Position numbers and translations under genes: made by a program. Source: Gemella sp. (GTDB lineage Bacteria > Bacillota > Bacilli > Staphylococcales > Gemellaceae). From it: DNA of 47,502 nt. This document shows positions 1 through 9,849 of this stretch, in pieces. The stretch spans positions 1 to 47,502 of the forward strand of contig JAUMWC010000014.1 in the NCBI GenBank assembly GCA_030529855.1. Reading direction: 5' to 3'. Each line of letters begins with the position of its first letter. The first letter of the stretch is position 1. The notes under the pieces were generated by a model, which did no database searches, was not told the DNA's origin, and saw only the letters and a list, made by a program, of their open reading frames with translations.

Positions 1-299
1 CAGTAGAAATCAAGTACCCAGATGGTTCAACAGAACTAGTTGAAGTACCAGTAAACGTTACTCCATTAGTAAACAAAGGTGCAGGAGTTACACCAGCTCC
101 AACAAAAGCATCTGCACAAACAGCTGTTAAAGCTACAGCTAAAAAATCTTCAGCTAAATCAGCTAAGAAATCAGCGACAGCAGGAGCATTACCTAAGACT
201 TCAGCGACAACTGAAACTAACTCTGCTTTACCAGCAGGATTAGCGGCAGCACTTGCAGCAGCAGGATTAATGGCAGCTCGTCGTCGTAAAGAAAAATAA
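1..299 (+). CDS. C-terminal end of a cell-wall-anchored surface protein (partial)
   Basis: Only the last 98 codons are present (frame from base 3); the gene starts upstream of the window. The first residues (YPDGSTELVEVPVNV) match the end of a Rib/alpha-type tandem repeat, a fold used in long Gram-positive adhesins. An Ala/Lys/Ser-rich linker follows, then a sortase-type tail: LPKTS, a hydrophobic Ala/Leu/Gly segment (ALPAGLAAALAAAGLMAA) and the basic end RRRKEK. The motif reads LPKTS where LPXTG is usual, so Ser replaces the Gly next to the scissile bond. The rest of the tail is normal, so cell-wall anchoring by sortase is likely but not certain. Confidence 0.85.
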   Translation, partial: VEIKYPDGSTELVEVPVNVTPLVNKGAGVTPAPTKASAQTAVKATAKKSSAKSAKKSATAGALPKTSATTETNSALPAGLAAALAAAGLMAARRRKEK

Positions 300-338
300 T
301 TAACAATATTATTAAAGTAAACTGCACATACTAAATAG

Positions 339-366
339 GACTGAAGAACCTTAGTGTTCTTCAGTC
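339..366 (+). terminator. Stem-loop after the surface protein gene
   Basis: A perfect 11-bp stem (GACTGAAGAAC, 339-349, with GTTCTTCAGTC, 356-366) and a 6-nt loop lie about 40 bases past the stop codon. No T-run follows, so it could be a weak terminator or a 3' end stabiliser. The rest of 300-476 shows nothing else I can support. Confidence 0.5.
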
Positions 367-476
367 AAGCTATAAAGTTAGTTATATAAAAAATAAAACA
401 ATATTAAACATTATTAAACATAAAAATCCCTTTTAGAAATAATTTCTTGGAGTTGTTGACAAGGAGTTATAAATAA

Positions 477-506
477 AAAGACCATACCGCTGCTGGTATG
501 GTCTTT
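477..506 (-). terminator. Intrinsic terminator of the pseudouridine synthase gene
   Basis: A 12-bp stem (AAAGACCATACC, 477-488, with GGTATGGTCTTT, 495-506) sits directly after the stop codon of the minus-strand gene. On that strand it is followed by a T-rich run (bases 471-479). Confidence 0.85.
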
Positions 507-507
507 A

Positions 508-1341
508 TTATTTGAATAATTTATCTAATGATGATGTTACTGATATGTTTTTCCCTGTTGTAGGGTGGACTAACTCTATTTTCATTGCTCCTAGATACAT
601 ATTATCATACATACCGTAGTCTCTTGAGTATAATCTATCTCCTAGGATTGGACTTCTTAAATGAGCTAGGTGTACCCTTATTTGGTGCGTTCTACCTGTC
701 TCTAAAGAAATGGTTACTTTGTAAGCATCTTTTACTTCTTCACATTTTAGAATATTTGTTATTGCTTCTTTACCTCTAGGGGTAACTGCCATTTTATGTT
801 TGAATTTTGCATCACGTCCAATGTTTGTTACGATTGTTTGTTCTTTGACCCAATTTGGAACTAGAGCAGAGTAAATTCTTTTGATATCTCGTTTTTCTAA
901 CATATAGTCTAATTTAGATTTTATTAGGGCAGATTTAGCAAATACTACTAGTCCGCAAGTATCTACATCTAGTCTATGAATAGGCTCTAAATAGCTTTTT
1001 CCTTCAATAAGGTAGTTAACAAGTGTATCATCTTCTACATCTGTTTCATTAGGGTGAGTCTTCATTCCGTATGGCTTAGAAGCGATTAGTAAGTAGTCGT
1101 CTTCGTATTCAACTGTGATGTCTTGAGAAGTGTTGCTTATGTAGTTCGATTTTGCTAATTCTATTTCAATTTCTAAAACATCTCCAGCCTTAGCTTCTTT
1201 ATATAGATTAATACTTTCTCCATTTAGAAGAATACCTTCTTTTGCCATATTAAGTGTGTGTAAATTTTTCTTAGATACTAACAAGAAGTGTTCAAGGTAT
1301 TCTCTAATATTTTTGTAATCTTTATTTATAGTAAATTTCAT
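508..1341 (-). CDS. RluA-family pseudouridine synthase
   Basis: 277 aa. It converts specific uridines in ribosomal or transfer RNA to pseudouridine. The catalytic motif HRLD is at residues 122-125 (Asp125 is the expected nucleophile) within HRLDVDTCGL, and the second family block is ETGRTHQIRVHLAHL near residues 218-232. The N-terminal ~60 residues have the size and pattern of an S4-like RNA-binding domain (LLNGESINLYKEAKAGD). The length is normal for RluD-like enzymes of Firmicutes. The start is the ATG preceded by AAAGGA on the minus strand. It is convergent with the upstream surface protein gene and transcribed alone. Which uridine it targets cannot be told from sequence. Confidence 0.9.
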   Translation of the reverse strand: MKFTINKDYKNIREYLEHFLLVSKKNLHTLNMAKEGILLNGESINLYKEAKAGDVLEIEIELAKSNYISNTSQDITVEYEDDYLLIASKPYGMKTHPNETDVEDDTLVNYLIEGKSYLEPIHRLDVDTCGLVVFAKSALIKSKLDYMLEKRDIKRIYSALVPNWVKEQTIVTNIGRDAKFKHKMAVTPRGKEAITNILKCEEVKDAYKVTISLETGRTHQIRVHLAHLRSPILGDRLYSRDYGMYDNMYLGAMKIELVHPTTGKNISVTSSLDKLFK

Positions 1342-1416
1342 TTTATTGTGTCCTTTAATTATGTTATATATAATTGTAACATTTTAAAATTTTTTTGTAA
1401 ATTTTAATCAAAACTA

Positions 1417-1469
1417 TTGTCAAAAATAGTCGAAAGGTGTATAATCAAATAAAGTCAAAAAAGGTCAAA
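1417..1469 (+). promoter_or_regulatory. clpB promoter with two CtsR operator boxes
   Basis: The promoter has -35 TTGTCA (1417-1422), a 17-bp spacer and -10 TATAAT (1440-1445). A perfect CtsR heptad repeat, AGTCAAA-AAA-GGTCAAA, lies at 1453-1469 over the expected transcript start. A second, slightly degenerate box, TGTCAAA-AAT-AGTCGAA, lies at 1418-1434 and overlaps the -35. CtsR is the class III heat-shock repressor of Firmicutes, so repression at normal temperature and release on heat shock is expected. Confidence 0.88.
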
Positions 1470-1487
1470 TAAGAAGGAGTTGATTTT

Positions 1488-4067
1488 ATGAATGTAGAAA
1501 AAATGACAAATTCTATGAAGGAAATACTTGCTAAATCGCAAGAAAAAGCAAGACAGATTAAGAGCCAGGCAATTACTAGTGAGATATTTATATACGAGGC
1601 TATGAGCTCGGTCAACTTATTCTCTGATATAATTTCCAGATTAGGAATTGATTCGAAAGAAGTATTAAAAGACCTAGATTTAGAAATAAAAAAAATAAAT
1701 GCTGTGACTGGTCAAGGAATTGAGTATGGAACTAGTATAAGCAATGACTTGTATAGATTATTCCAAGAAGCAGAGAAATATAAAGAAAAATATGAGGACG
1801 CCTATTTATCGTTAGAACATTTAGTTTTATCGGCATATGAGACTAACGAAATAATAAAAAAACATATTAATAGTAAGGCTGACTTAAATAAATTAGAAGA
1901 ATTAATAATGAAAATAAGGGGAGGAAAAAAAGTTATGACACAAAACCCAGAAAACACTTATGAAGTATTAGAAAAATATGGACGTAACTTGGTAGAAGAT
2001 GTAAGAAGTGGTAAGATTGACCCAGTTATTGGGCGTGATGATGAGATTAGAAATGTGATAAGAATTTTATCTAGAAAGACTAAGAATAATCCAGTTCTTA
2101 TAGGAGAACCAGGGGTAGGGAAAACTGCTATTGTAGAAGCCTTAGCTCAGAGAATTGTTAGGGGAGATGTACCTGATGACTTGAAGAATAAAACTGTCTT
2201 TGAATTAGACTTAACTAGTTTGATTGCTGGTGCTAAATTCAGAGGGGAATTTGAAGAAAGATTACAGGCTGTTCTTAAAGAAATAAAAGAACATGATGGA
2301 AATATTATTCTATTTATTGATGAGATACATATGCTTGTTGGTGCAGGGAAAACTGACGGAGCGATGGATGCAGGTAATATCCTTAAACCTATGTTAGCAA
2401 GAGGAGAGCTACACTGTATAGGAGCAACTACGTTAAATGAATACCGTAACTATATAGAAAAAGACTCTGCACTAGAGAGACGTTTCCAAAAAGTGCTTGT
2501 AAAAGAACCGACAGTAGAAGATACAATTTCTATCCTTAGAGGTCTTAAAGAACGTTTTGAAGTATATCACGGAGTTAAGATATCAGATAGAGCTATAGTT
2601 GATGCTGCAGAATTATCTAATAGATATATCAGTGATAGATTTTTACCAGACAAGGCTATAGATCTTATCGACCAAGCTTGTGCGACTATCAAAACAGAAA
2701 ACTCTTCTAATCCTGAAGAATTAGATAGCATTAATAGAAAAATAATGCAATTAGAGATAGAAGAAAAAGCTCTTCAAAGCGAAAATGATGAAATTTCAGC
2801 TAAAAGACTAGCGGATGTAGAGAAAGAATTATCAGAACTTAGAGAAGAACAAGCAGGACTTCAACTGCAAGTTGACAAGGAAAAAGAGAAAATAGAACTT
2901 GTAAATAAATTAAGATTTGACATTGATAAAGCTAAAGTTGAGTTAGAACAAGCTGAAAATGAATATAATCTTGAAAAAGCATCAGAATTAAAATATTCAG
3001 TATTGCCGAAACTAGAGGCTGATCTAAAAGAAGTAGAAGAAAAATCTTCAAAAGATGATTACAAACTATTAAAACAAGAAGTTGGTGAAAATGAAATTGC
3101 TTATATAGTAGCTCAAATTACAGGAATACCTGTTAAGAGATTAGCTGAGAGCGAAAAAGAAAAACTTATCAATCTAGCCGCTTCTCTACACAAAAAAGTA
3201 GTAGGTCAAGATGAGGCTGTGCAAAGTGTAACTAATGCTATTATTCGTTCTAGAGCTGGGATATCAGACCCTAACAGACCTATAGGTTCATTCTTATTCC
3301 TAGGACCAACAGGGGTAGGTAAAACAGAACTAGCTAAGGCTTTAGCCCTAAATCTATTTGATGATGAGAAAAATATTATTAGAATAGATATGAGTGAGTA
3401 TATGGAGAAACACTCTGTGAGTAGATTAATTGGAGCACCTCCAGGATATGTAGGATATGAAGAAGGAGGACAACTTACAGAAGCTGTTAGAAGAAATCCT
3501 TATAGTATAATCCTATTAGATGAGATTGAGAAAGCTCATACTGATGTGTTTAATATCCTATTACAATTACTAGATGAAGGAAGACTTACTGATTCTAAAG
3601 GAGTAAATGTAGACTTTAAGAATACAATTATTATAATGACATCTAATATAGGTTCACTTGAGTTATTAGAAAATGCTAAAGATGGATTGATTGATGACGA
3701 TACTAGAAAACTGGTAACAGATAAGTTATATGCTTACTTCAAACCAGAGATCTTAAACCGTATGGATGATATAATTGTCTTTAGTCCACTAAGTAAGAAC
3801 AATATTGGAGCTATTGTAGAAAAATTATTAAACGATTTAGTTGAAAGATTAGATAAGCGTAATTTAAAACTTACTTATACAGAAAATGTAGTTAAGTGGA
3901 TAGCTGATGCAGGATATGATATTAAGTTTGGAGCAAGACCACTTAAACGATTTATCCAATCTAATATAGAGAATACTTTAGCCTTAGAAATAATCAAGAA
4001 AAATGTAGAAGAAAATACAGAATTAGCTCTTGATTATGATGGAGGAGAGTTGAAAATAAATATTTAA
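1488..4067 (+). CDS. clpB: ClpB-type AAA+ disaggregase
   Basis: 859 aa. It rescues aggregated proteins with DnaK by threading them through a hexameric ring in the cytoplasm. Order of domains: Clp N-domain (~1-145); first AAA+ with Walker A GEPGVGKT (206-213) and Walker B IDEIH (277-281); a long coiled-coil middle domain (~408-520); second AAA+ with Walker A GPTGVGKT (606-613) and the LLDEIEKAH Walker B; and a C-terminal D2-small domain. The full-length middle domain separates ClpB from ClpC, ClpE and ClpA. I see no obvious ClpP-binding loop, but did not check this exhaustively. RBS AAGGAG (1473-1478) is well spaced to the ATG. It is monocistronic and controlled by CtsR. Confidence 0.95.
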   Translation: MNVEKMTNSMKEILAKSQEKARQIKSQAITSEIFIYEAMSSVNLFSDIISRLGIDSKEVLKDLDLEIKKINAVTGQGIEYGTSISNDLYRLFQEAEKYKEKYEDAYLSLEHLVLSAYETNEIIKKHINSKADLNKLEELIMKIRGGKKVMTQNPENTYEVLEKYGRNLVEDVRSGKIDPVIGRDDEIRNVIRILSRKTKNNPVLIGEPGVGKTAIVEALAQRIVRGDVPDDLKNKTVFELDLTSLIAGAKFRGEFEERLQAVLKEIKEHDGNIILFIDEIHMLVGAGKTDGAMDAGNILKPMLARGELHCIGATTLNEYRNYIEKDSALERRFQKVLVKEPTVEDTISILRGLKERFEVYHGVKISDRAIVDAAELSNRYISDRFLPDKAIDLIDQACATIKTENSSNPEELDSINRKIMQLEIEEKALQSENDEISAKRLADVEKELSELREEQAGLQLQVDKEKEKIELVNKLRFDIDKAKVELEQAENEYNLEKASELKYSVLPKLEADLKEVEEKSSKDDYKLLKQEVGENEIAYIVAQITGIPVKRLAESEKEKLINLAASLHKKVVGQDEAVQSVTNAIIRSRAGISDPNRPIGSFLFLGPTGVGKTELAKALALNLFDDEKNIIRIDMSEYMEKHSVSRLIGAPPGYVGYEEGGQLTEAVRRNPYSIILLDEIEKAHTDVFNILLQLLDEGRLTDSKGVNVDFKNTIIIMTSNIGSLELLENAKDGLIDDDTRKLVTDKLYAYFKPEILNRMDDIIVFSPLSKNNIGAIVEKLLNDLVERLDKRNLKLTYTENVVKWIADAGYDIKFGARPLKRFIQSNIENTLALEIIKKNVEENTELALDYDGGELKINI

Positions 4068-4073
4068 AGATCG

Positions 4074-4112
4074 AATCACAGTAGACATAAGTTTACTGTG
4101 ATTTTCTTTATT
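4074..4112 (+). terminator. clpB terminator
   Basis: A 13-bp stem with one G-U pair (4074-4086 with 4091-4103, loop ATAA) is followed by TTCTTTATTT. It starts six bases after the clpB stop codon. Confidence 0.88.
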
Positions 4113-4174
4113 TATATAAATTCTCTCACTACCTAATTTATGCTATAATATATTAGATATAGCAGGAGGAGTAT

Positions 4175-4729
4175 ATGTCAGAGATTGAATTAAGAATGGC
4201 TAGAGTTGACGATGCTGCTAGTCTATTAAATATATATGCTTATTATGTAAATGAAACAAATATAACATTTGAATACGATGTTCCAAGTATTGAAGAATTT
4301 GCGACTAGGATAAAAGAAATTTTAAAAAAATATCCTTATATTGTTGCTGAAAAAGATGGACATATCTTAGGTTATGCTTATGCTAATACTTTTAAGGGAC
4401 GAGCTGCTTATGACTGGACAGTGGAATGGTCAATTTATCTAGATAAAAATCATTCAGCTAAGGGTATAGGACAAAAATTATTTGATAAGCTTGTAGAAAT
4501 ATTAAAAGAACAAAATATAGTAACCATTGAAGGTTGCATAACTTACCCTAATGAAAAGAGTCTTGCCTTCCATAAGAAAAATGGATTTAAAGAAGTAGCT
4601 TACTTTAATAAGGTTGGTTACAAATTTGATAAATGGCACGATGTAGTGTGGTATGAAAAAGCCTTATCAGAACATCAAGATAAACCACAAGCAGTAAAGT
4701 GGATAAATGAAATAAATGTAAAATTTTAG
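4175..4729 (+). CDS. GNAT N-acetyltransferase, phosphinothricin-acetyltransferase-like
   Basis: 184 aa. The GNAT fold transfers an acetyl group from acetyl-CoA to an amine. The N-terminus (LRMARVDDAASLLNIY) and the conserved SIYLDKNHSAKGIGQKL stretch (acetyl-CoA loop, K-G-I-G-Q) resemble the Pat/Bar-like group, whose members often act on methionine sulfoximine or related compounds. The C-terminal half has NEKSLAFHKKNGFKEV, the usual GNAT motif B region. Substrate is not predictable. A -10 TATAAT lies at 4144-4149 and the RBS AGGAGGAG precedes the ATG. The next gene starts 8 bases downstream, so the two are probably co-transcribed. Confidence 0.85.
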   Translation: MSEIELRMARVDDAASLLNIYAYYVNETNITFEYDVPSIEEFATRIKEILKKYPYIVAEKDGHILGYAYANTFKGRAAYDWTVEWSIYLDKNHSAKGIGQKLFDKLVEILKEQNIVTIEGCITYPNEKSLAFHKKNGFKEVAYFNKVGYKFDKWHDVVWYEKALSEHQDKPQAVKWINEINVKF

Positions 4730-4737
4730 GAGAAAAG

Positions 4738-5310
4738 ATGAAAAAAGAAATTCAAGAAATAGTAAAAGAGTATTACACAGATTATGAAACGATACCTTAT
4801 ATCTCAGAGGATAGAGATTTCGCTGCTTGGAAAAAAGAAGTAAGCTTATCTAAATCAAAATTAGTACCTAAGAAAAATATGGAAAAAACAGAAGAAGGGT
4901 TAGTAGCAGGAGATATTATCTTGTTATGGCGTATAGCTTTTGGGACTTTTACTACTAATACAGTAGAATCAAATTACTTTCCTAAGTATTTTGAATATAC
5001 ATACGGAATAAATGGCGATGCTAATCTTAAAGAATTATTAGCGAATGAATATGTTTATATTAAATCATTTTATGAGTCATTAAATCACACACCAGCTACA
5101 GTACTGAAGAATGTATTAAAAACTAAAAAAGTTGTGGGTATTTCAAAAATGAAAAAAGATGATGTACATTCTGCTATTAAAGAAAATTTTAGCGAAGAAG
5201 AATTAGCAGAGTATATTGACGTAAGAGAGTATGCATTAACAGACAAAGGGGCTAAGGCATTAGATAATAACCAAGCAATAGTAGACAAACATCCTAAGAA
5301 AAAATACTAG
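4738..5310 (+). CDS. Small SAP-like / winged-helix-like protein of unknown function
   Basis: 190 aa, no signal peptide or membrane span. The middle (GLVAGDIILLWRIAFGTFTT, ~54-73) leads to PKYFEYTYGINGDANLKELL and then a SAP-like helix pair near residues 119-152 (TVLKNVLKTKKVVGISKMKK). It ends in a block with YALTDKG, like a winged-helix wing. SAP domains usually bind DNA. The same arrangement (LK..LK, VG..KxD, LT.KG..L.NN, VDxH) recurs in the island protein at 36,591-37,778, which I take as distant homology. It lies between the GNAT and racemase genes with tight spacing, so it is in that operon. Function unknown. Confidence 0.7.
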   Translation: MKKEIQEIVKEYYTDYETIPYISEDRDFAAWKKEVSLSKSKLVPKKNMEKTEEGLVAGDIILLWRIAFGTFTTNTVESNYFPKYFEYTYGINGDANLKELLANEYVYIKSFYESLNHTPATVLKNVLKTKKVVGISKMKKDDVHSAIKENFSEEELAEYIDVREYALTDKGAKALDNNQAIVDKHPKKKY

Positions 5311-5326
5311 ATAGGAGGTTAGATTT

Positions 5327-5977
5327 GTGAAGATTACTGTAATGGCAGGTACGCCTATTGATACTAAGTTTGGTGAAGACTTACTTAGAGAAAATGGAAT
5401 TACGGATATCATACCAATAGCAATATCAGAAAATCCAACTGAGCAGACATTATTCCAAACTAAGGATAAGAAAGAGAAAGAAAAAATAATATCTCAGCAT
5501 ATTAACAATGTAAAAAAAGACAGTAGTAATATTATCTTTGTATATTGTAATTCACTTAGTGCTTCTGTAGATTTTGATTACTTGGCAGAAGTACACGATG
5601 TTACTATAATTAGACCTTTAGATATTTATAAAGAACTTGCTAAAAATTATAATAAGGTAGCAATGTTAGCTGCTAATGCTCAAGGATTAGCTGGAATAGA
5701 AAAAGTAATAGTAGAATCTAATCCTAATCTACAGACAATAGGTATTACACTTTTAGAAATGGTTAAGGCAATTGAAGATAAGGAAGATCCTGAAAAGATA
5801 GCAGATGATTTTAATTTTAAAGAATTACTTGCTTATATAGAAGCCAATAATGTAGATGTGATTATTTTAGGATGTACGCATTTCCCTTACATAGAAAAAA
5901 TTATGTCTACTTATACGGATGTAGAAATTTTGAATCCTGCTATGAAGATGATAGATAAGATAAAAGAAAGGATATAA
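5327..5977 (+). CDS. Aspartate/glutamate racemase family protein
   Basis: 216 aa. The family interconverts L- and D-amino acids without a cofactor using two cysteines. Both are visible: Cys in [10 protein letters not shown] (near residue 67) and Cys in [11 protein letters not shown] (near residue 186). The CTHFP motif is typical of aspartate racemase and glutamate racemase. The sequence is shorter and different from a typical MurI, so I would not call it the cell-wall glutamate racemase; aspartate or another substrate is possible. The start is GTG at 5327, preceded by AGGAGG at suitable distance. The next gene starts 5 bases downstream. Confidence 0.8.
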   Translation: MKITVMAGTPIDTKFGEDLLRENGITDIIPIAISENPTEQTLFQTKDKKEKEKIISQHINNVKKDSSNIIFVYCNSLSASVDFDYLAEVHDVTIIRPLDIYKELAKNYNKVAMLAANAQGLAGIEKVIVESNPNLQTIGITLLEMVKAIEDKEDPEKIADDFNFKELLAYIEANNVDVIILGCTHFPYIEKIMSTYTDVEILNPAMKMIDKIKERI

Positions 5978-5981
5978 TTTT

Positions 5982-7304
5982 ATGCAACAAATAAAATGTC
6001 CACACTGTAATGAATCTTTTACTATAGATGAGTCTAAGTACGAGAATATAGTTAGTCAAATAAGAAATGCAGAATTTGAGAAAGAAATTCATAATAAATT
6101 AGAAGAAGCTAGAAGTAACTATAATCAAGAGTTATTACTTTTTGAGGAAAGAACCAAAAATATTCAAGAGAATGCTTTGAATGAGAAAAATAAAGAAATT
6201 TTGGAATTGAAAGCTAAGTTGGAAGCTAGTGATAAGGATAAGGAACTAGAGATATTAAACGCTAAGAAGGAGCTAGAAGAAAAGTTATCTAAAAAAGAGA
6301 GAGAGCTAGCCGAAGTAGAATTAAAAAATAAAGAGATAAGTTTAGAAGTTAAACAAATTGAAGAGAAAAGTAAATTAAACTTAGAGATAGAACTTAATAA
6401 GATAATTAGTGAAAAAGATAAAGAATTAGATAAGTTAAAATCTGAATTATCATCTTTTGATATGCAAAAAGAACTTGAGCAAAAGTCTGTTCAAGAAAAA
6501 TATGAATTGTTGTTAAAACAAAAAGATGAAGAGGTAGCATTCTATAAAGATTTTAAGGCTAAGCAATCTACTAAGATGGTTGGTGAAAGTTTAGAACAAC
6601 ACTGTGAGAATGAATTTAATAAGTTAAGAATGACTGCTTTCCCAAGGGCGGAATTTGGTAAAGATAATGATGCTAGAAGCGGAAGTAAGGGTGACTACAT
6701 TTATAGAGAATATGATGAAGACGGTGTAGAAATTATTTCTATCATGTTCGAAATGAAGAATGAGAATGATACAACTAGCACTAAGAAAAAAAATGAACAC
6801 TTCTTTAAAGAGTTAGACAAGGACAGACGAGAGAAGAAATGTGAGTATGCAATACTGGTTTCTATGTTAGAAGCGGATAATGAATTTTATAATAATGGTA
6901 TTGTAGATGTATCTTATCAATATGAAAAAATGTATGTTGTAAGGCCACAGTTCTTCATTTCTATAATTTCTTTACTTAGAAATGCCGCTCTTAACTCATT
7001 AAAATATAAAAAAGAAGTAGCACTAATTAGGGAACAAAATATAGATATTACTAATTTTGAAGAAGATTTGAATAATTTTAAATCAGCTTTCGCGAGAAAT
7101 TATGAATTAGCTAGTAAGAAATTTAAGACAGCTATTGATGAAATTGATAAAACAATTAGTCATTTGCAAAAAACAAAAGATGCTTTATTATCATCAGAGA
7201 ATAATTTAAGGCTTGCTAATAACAAGGCTGAAGCAGTTACTGTTCAAAAATTAGTAAGAAAAAATCCTACTATGAAAGCTAAGTTTGATGAGTTGGAGAA
7301 ATAA
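5982..7304 (+). CDS. DUF2130 domain protein: zinc-ribbon, coiled coil, nuclease-like core
   Basis: 440 aa. The N-terminus has a single CPHC knuckle ([13 protein letters not shown]). Residues ~20-195 are a long Glu/Lys-rich coiled coil. The DUF2130 core follows: [20 protein letters not shown], then [10 protein letters not shown] ... [10 protein letters not shown]. The spacing of GDY and FEMK resembles the D...ExK active site of PD-(D/E)XK nucleases, but that is my inference. A second coiled coil fills the C-terminal third. It is the last gene of the cluster that starts with the GNAT gene, with a terminator 34 bases after its stop codon. The function of DUF2130 proteins is not established to my knowledge. 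Confidence 0.8.
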   Translation: MQQIKCPHCNESFTIDESKYENIVSQIRNAEFEKEIHNKLEEARSNYNQELLLFEERTKNIQENALNEKNKEILELKAKLEASDKDKELEILNAKKELEEKLSKKERELAEVELKNKEISLEVKQIEEKSKLNLEIELNKIISEKDKELDKLKSELSSFDMQKELEQKSVQEKYELLLKQKDEEVAFYKDFKAKQSTKMVGESLEQHCENEFNKLRMTAFPRAEFGKDNDARSGSKGDYIYREYDEDGVEIISIMFEMKNENDTTSTKKKNEHFFKELDKDRREKKCEYAILVSMLEADNEFYNNGIVDVSYQYEKMYVVRPQFFISIISLLRNAALNSLKYKKEVALIREQNIDITNFEEDLNNFKSAFARNYELASKKFKTAIDEIDKTISHLQKTKDALLSSENNLRLANNKAEAVTVQKLVRKNPTMKAKFDELEK

Positions 7305-7337
7305 TTGATGTTTTAAAAACAGAAATTAAATTAGATT

Positions 7338-7372
7338 AAGTCAACTGGAAAAAGTTGGCTTTTTTCTTTTAT
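7338..7372 (+). terminator. Terminator after the DUF2130 gene
   Basis: The stem AAGTCAAC (7338-7345) pairs with GTTGGCTT (7354-7361, one G-U) and is followed by TTTTTCTTTT. It separates the cluster from the MBL hydrolase, which has its own -10 TATAAT at 7426-7431. Confidence 0.8.
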
Positions 7373-7460
7373 CTTTGGTATTGATAGCGGTTGTTTTAAT
7401 AGTGGAGTAAAATGAGATAGCGTGGTATAATTAAAGATATAACACAAGGAGAAAATGGTA

Positions 7461-8180
7461 ATGTTATATAAATTTTCAGATAGAGTATTTTATAGTAAAC
7501 ATAGATTCATGTATTTGGAACCTGCAATTGGTTATATAAAAGGTGATAACTTTTCAATTATGATAGATGCTGGAAATTCTAAGAATCAGATTGAAGGATT
7601 CTTTGCTGATTTGAGAGAGAATTCATTAGATGTGCCTAGTTATATTGTACTGACTCATTATCACTGGGATCATAGCTTTGGGGCATACTATACTGATATT
7701 CCATTGATTTCTAGTTTGAAGTCTAAGAAATATTTGCAAACAATGAAGGAGTGGGAGTGGTCTCATACTGCAATTGATGCTAGGGTTTCAGGTAGAAAAG
7801 AAACCAAGTTTTCTGCTGATATAATGAAAAAAGTATATCCTGAAGGTGAAGTGAATATAAAAATTCCTGATTTAACTAGATCAAATAATTTTAGTCTAGA
7901 CTTAGGAAATAATGAAGTATTTTTCTACATGAGTGATAATTCGCACTCAGATGATTCGATAATAATTCATGTTCCTAAAGAAAAAGTGATTTTTATAGGA
8001 GACAGTCATTCTAAATCATATGCAACAACACCTATGTCTTTTGATAAGCAAAAGTTGGGGGAGTACATAGAATTTATTAATTCTTTAGATTTTGAGTATG
8101 CTATTCCAGGTCATGGTAATTTATACAAAAAAGAGGAATTACTTAAGACTCTTGAAGAAGAATATTATAAATTAAATTAA
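7461..8180 (+). CDS. Metallo-beta-lactamase-fold hydrolase
   Basis: 239 aa. The metal site motifs are all present: THYHWDHSFGAY (HxHxDH-like, with Trp between), GDSHS and PGHG near the C-terminus. This gives a binuclear zinc hydrolase of unknown substrate. I choose the ATG at 7461 (MLYKFSDRV), because RBS AAGGAG (7446-7451) is 9 bases before it; the in-frame ATG at 7455 is only 3 bases from that RBS. It is followed after 13 bases by the NfeD gene, so it may be the first gene of the flotillin operon. Confidence 0.85.
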   Translation: MLYKFSDRVFYSKHRFMYLEPAIGYIKGDNFSIMIDAGNSKNQIEGFFADLRENSLDVPSYIVLTHYHWDHSFGAYYTDIPLISSLKSKKYLQTMKEWEWSHTAIDARVSGRKETKFSADIMKKVYPEGEVNIKIPDLTRSNNFSLDLGNNEVFFYMSDNSHSDDSIIIHVPKEKVIFIGDSHSKSYATTPMSFDKQKLGEYIEFINSLDFEYAIPGHGNLYKKEELLKTLEEEYYKLN

Positions 8181-8193
8181 GAGGAGGGATGTT

Positions 8194-8829
8194 ATGTTAA
8201 GTAACCCAGAGTATTTAATTTATATAGACTATATTCTACTATTATTATTAGCTTTTACTTCATGCCAACAATTATTTTCTAATAAGTTTAATTTGTATGG
8301 AGTTGTTTCAATAGTAAGTATTGCTATTTATTTTTCAATTCACTCAATAAATTCTACATTTAATATATTTGTATTAGTTGCATTTTTTGCTGCTATTTTA
8401 TTAATCATATTAGAGTTATTTGTTCCAGGTGGCATACTTGGGATATTGGGAATAGGAGCATTATTATATGCTATTACTAGTATAAATCAAACTAATCAAT
8501 ATATAAGTTTTGCAATTATCGTAACTTTAATAATATTTATAGTCCAAGCATTATTAAATATTTATGTATTTAAGAAGAAAATGCTATTTTTAAATAAATT
8601 AGTATTAGAGGACAGTCTGTCTACAGAGAAAGGATATATTGCTAATGAAAGTGATGAATCTCTAGTAGGAAAGGAATTACTTGCATATACTGATTTAAGA
8701 CCGGCAGGAACAGCTATTTGTAATAGACATAAGTATGATGTTGTTTCTGAAGGGGATTTTATTGAAAAAGGCAGTGAATTGATAGTTACAGAAGTAATAG
8801 GTATGAGAATAGTAGTTAGAAAAAAATAA
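8194..8829 (+). CDS. NfeD-like membrane protein (partner of flotillin)
   Basis: 211 aa. Several hydrophobic segments fill residues ~8-125, including the family signature [20 protein letters not shown] soluble OB-fold domain (~140-211; [21 protein letters not shown] ... [16 protein letters not shown]) follows, as in NfeD proteins. The N-terminal ClpP-like protease domain of long NfeD forms is absent, so this is the short form. NfeD genes nearly always sit beside flotillin or SPFH genes, as here (floA begins 16 bases later). The role is probably in membrane microdomain assembly, together with FloA. Confidence 0.88.
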   Translation: MLSNPEYLIYIDYILLLLLAFTSCQQLFSNKFNLYGVVSIVSIAIYFSIHSINSTFNIFVLVAFFAAILLIILELFVPGGILGILGIGALLYAITSINQTNQYISFAIIVTLIIFIVQALLNIYVFKKKMLFLNKLVLEDSLSTEKGYIANESDESLVGKELLAYTDLRPAGTAICNRHKYDVVSEGDFIEKGSELIVTEVIGMRIVVRKK

Positions 8830-8845
8830 AAAAGGAGTGTTAAAT

Positions 8846-9838
8846 ATGCCAGAACAAGCATTATTTGGTGGACTAACAGTTATAATAGTCCTAGTTATTT
8901 TATCGGTATTTTTTACATTCTTCCCATTAGGGCTATGGATTAGTGCTATAGCGGCGGGTGTAAAGGTATCTATTTTTACCTTAGTAGGTATGAGATTACG
9001 AAGAGTTATTCCTAGTAGAGTTGTTAATCCTATGATTAAAGCTCACAAAGCAGGATTAGATGTTACAATTAATCAACTAGAAAGTCACTATTTAGCTGGT
9101 GGGAATGTTGATAGAGTGATTAATGCTTTAATAGCTGCTCATAGAGCAAATATTGTAAGTTTAAGCTTTGAAAGATGTGCTGCGATTGATTTAGCAGGAC
9201 GTGATGTTCTTCAAGCTGTTCAAATGAGTGTTAATCCAAAAGTAATAGAAACTCCATATATTGCTGGGGTTGCTATTAACGGTATTGAAGTTAAGGCTAA
9301 AGCACGTATTACGGTTCGTGCTAATATCGAAAGACTTGTAGGGGGAGCAGGAGAAGATACAGTTATTGCTCGTGTAGGTGAAGGTATCGTATCGACAATT
9401 GGTTCTTCAGCGTCTCATACAGTAGTTTTAGAAAACCCTGATAGAATTTCTAAAACAATTTTAGAAAAAGGATTAGATGCAGGAACTGCTTTTGAAATCC
9501 TATCTATTGATATACTAGATGTAGATATCGGACAAAATATTGGTGCTAATCTACAAACAGAACAAGCAATTGCTGATAAAAATATAGCTCAAGCTAAAGC
9601 TGAACAAAGAAGAGCGATGGCTGTAGCCCAAGAACAAGAGATGAAAGCTCGTATTCAAGAAATGAGAGCCAAAGTAGTTGAAGCTGAAGCAGAGTTACCA
9701 TTAGCGATGGCTAAAGCTTTCCGTGAAGGAAATCTAGGAGTAATGGATTATATGAATTACAAAAACCTAGAAGCTGATACAGGAATGAGAGATTCTATTA
9801 AGAAAATGTCACAACCTGAAACAGAAGCAGGTAAGTAG
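8846..9838 (+). CDS. floA: Flotillin-like protein FloA
   Basis: 330 aa. FloA forms membrane foci that act as scaffolds in functional membrane microdomains. An N-terminal hydrophobic hairpin (~8-45) anchors the protein. An SPFH/band-7 domain follows ([15 protein letters not shown] ... [19 protein letters not shown]). A coiled coil rich in Ala/Glu ([19 protein letters not shown]) covers the C-terminal third. The start is ATG 8846 (MPEQALFGG). A GTG in frame at 8837 overlaps the RBS AAAGGAG (8831-8837) and cannot be the start. The length is typical of Bacillus and Staphylococcus FloA (YqfA). Confidence 0.93.
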   Translation: MPEQALFGGLTVIIVLVILSVFFTFFPLGLWISAIAAGVKVSIFTLVGMRLRRVIPSRVVNPMIKAHKAGLDVTINQLESHYLAGGNVDRVINALIAAHRANIVSLSFERCAAIDLAGRDVLQAVQMSVNPKVIETPYIAGVAINGIEVKAKARITVRANIERLVGGAGEDTVIARVGEGIVSTIGSSASHTVVLENPDRISKTILEKGLDAGTAFEILSIDILDVDIGQNIGANLQTEQAIADKNIAQAKAEQRRAMAVAQEQEMKARIQEMRAKVVEAEAELPLAMAKAFREGNLGVMDYMNYKNLEADTGMRDSIKKMSQPETEAGK

Positions 9839-9849
9839 GTGAGAGATTT

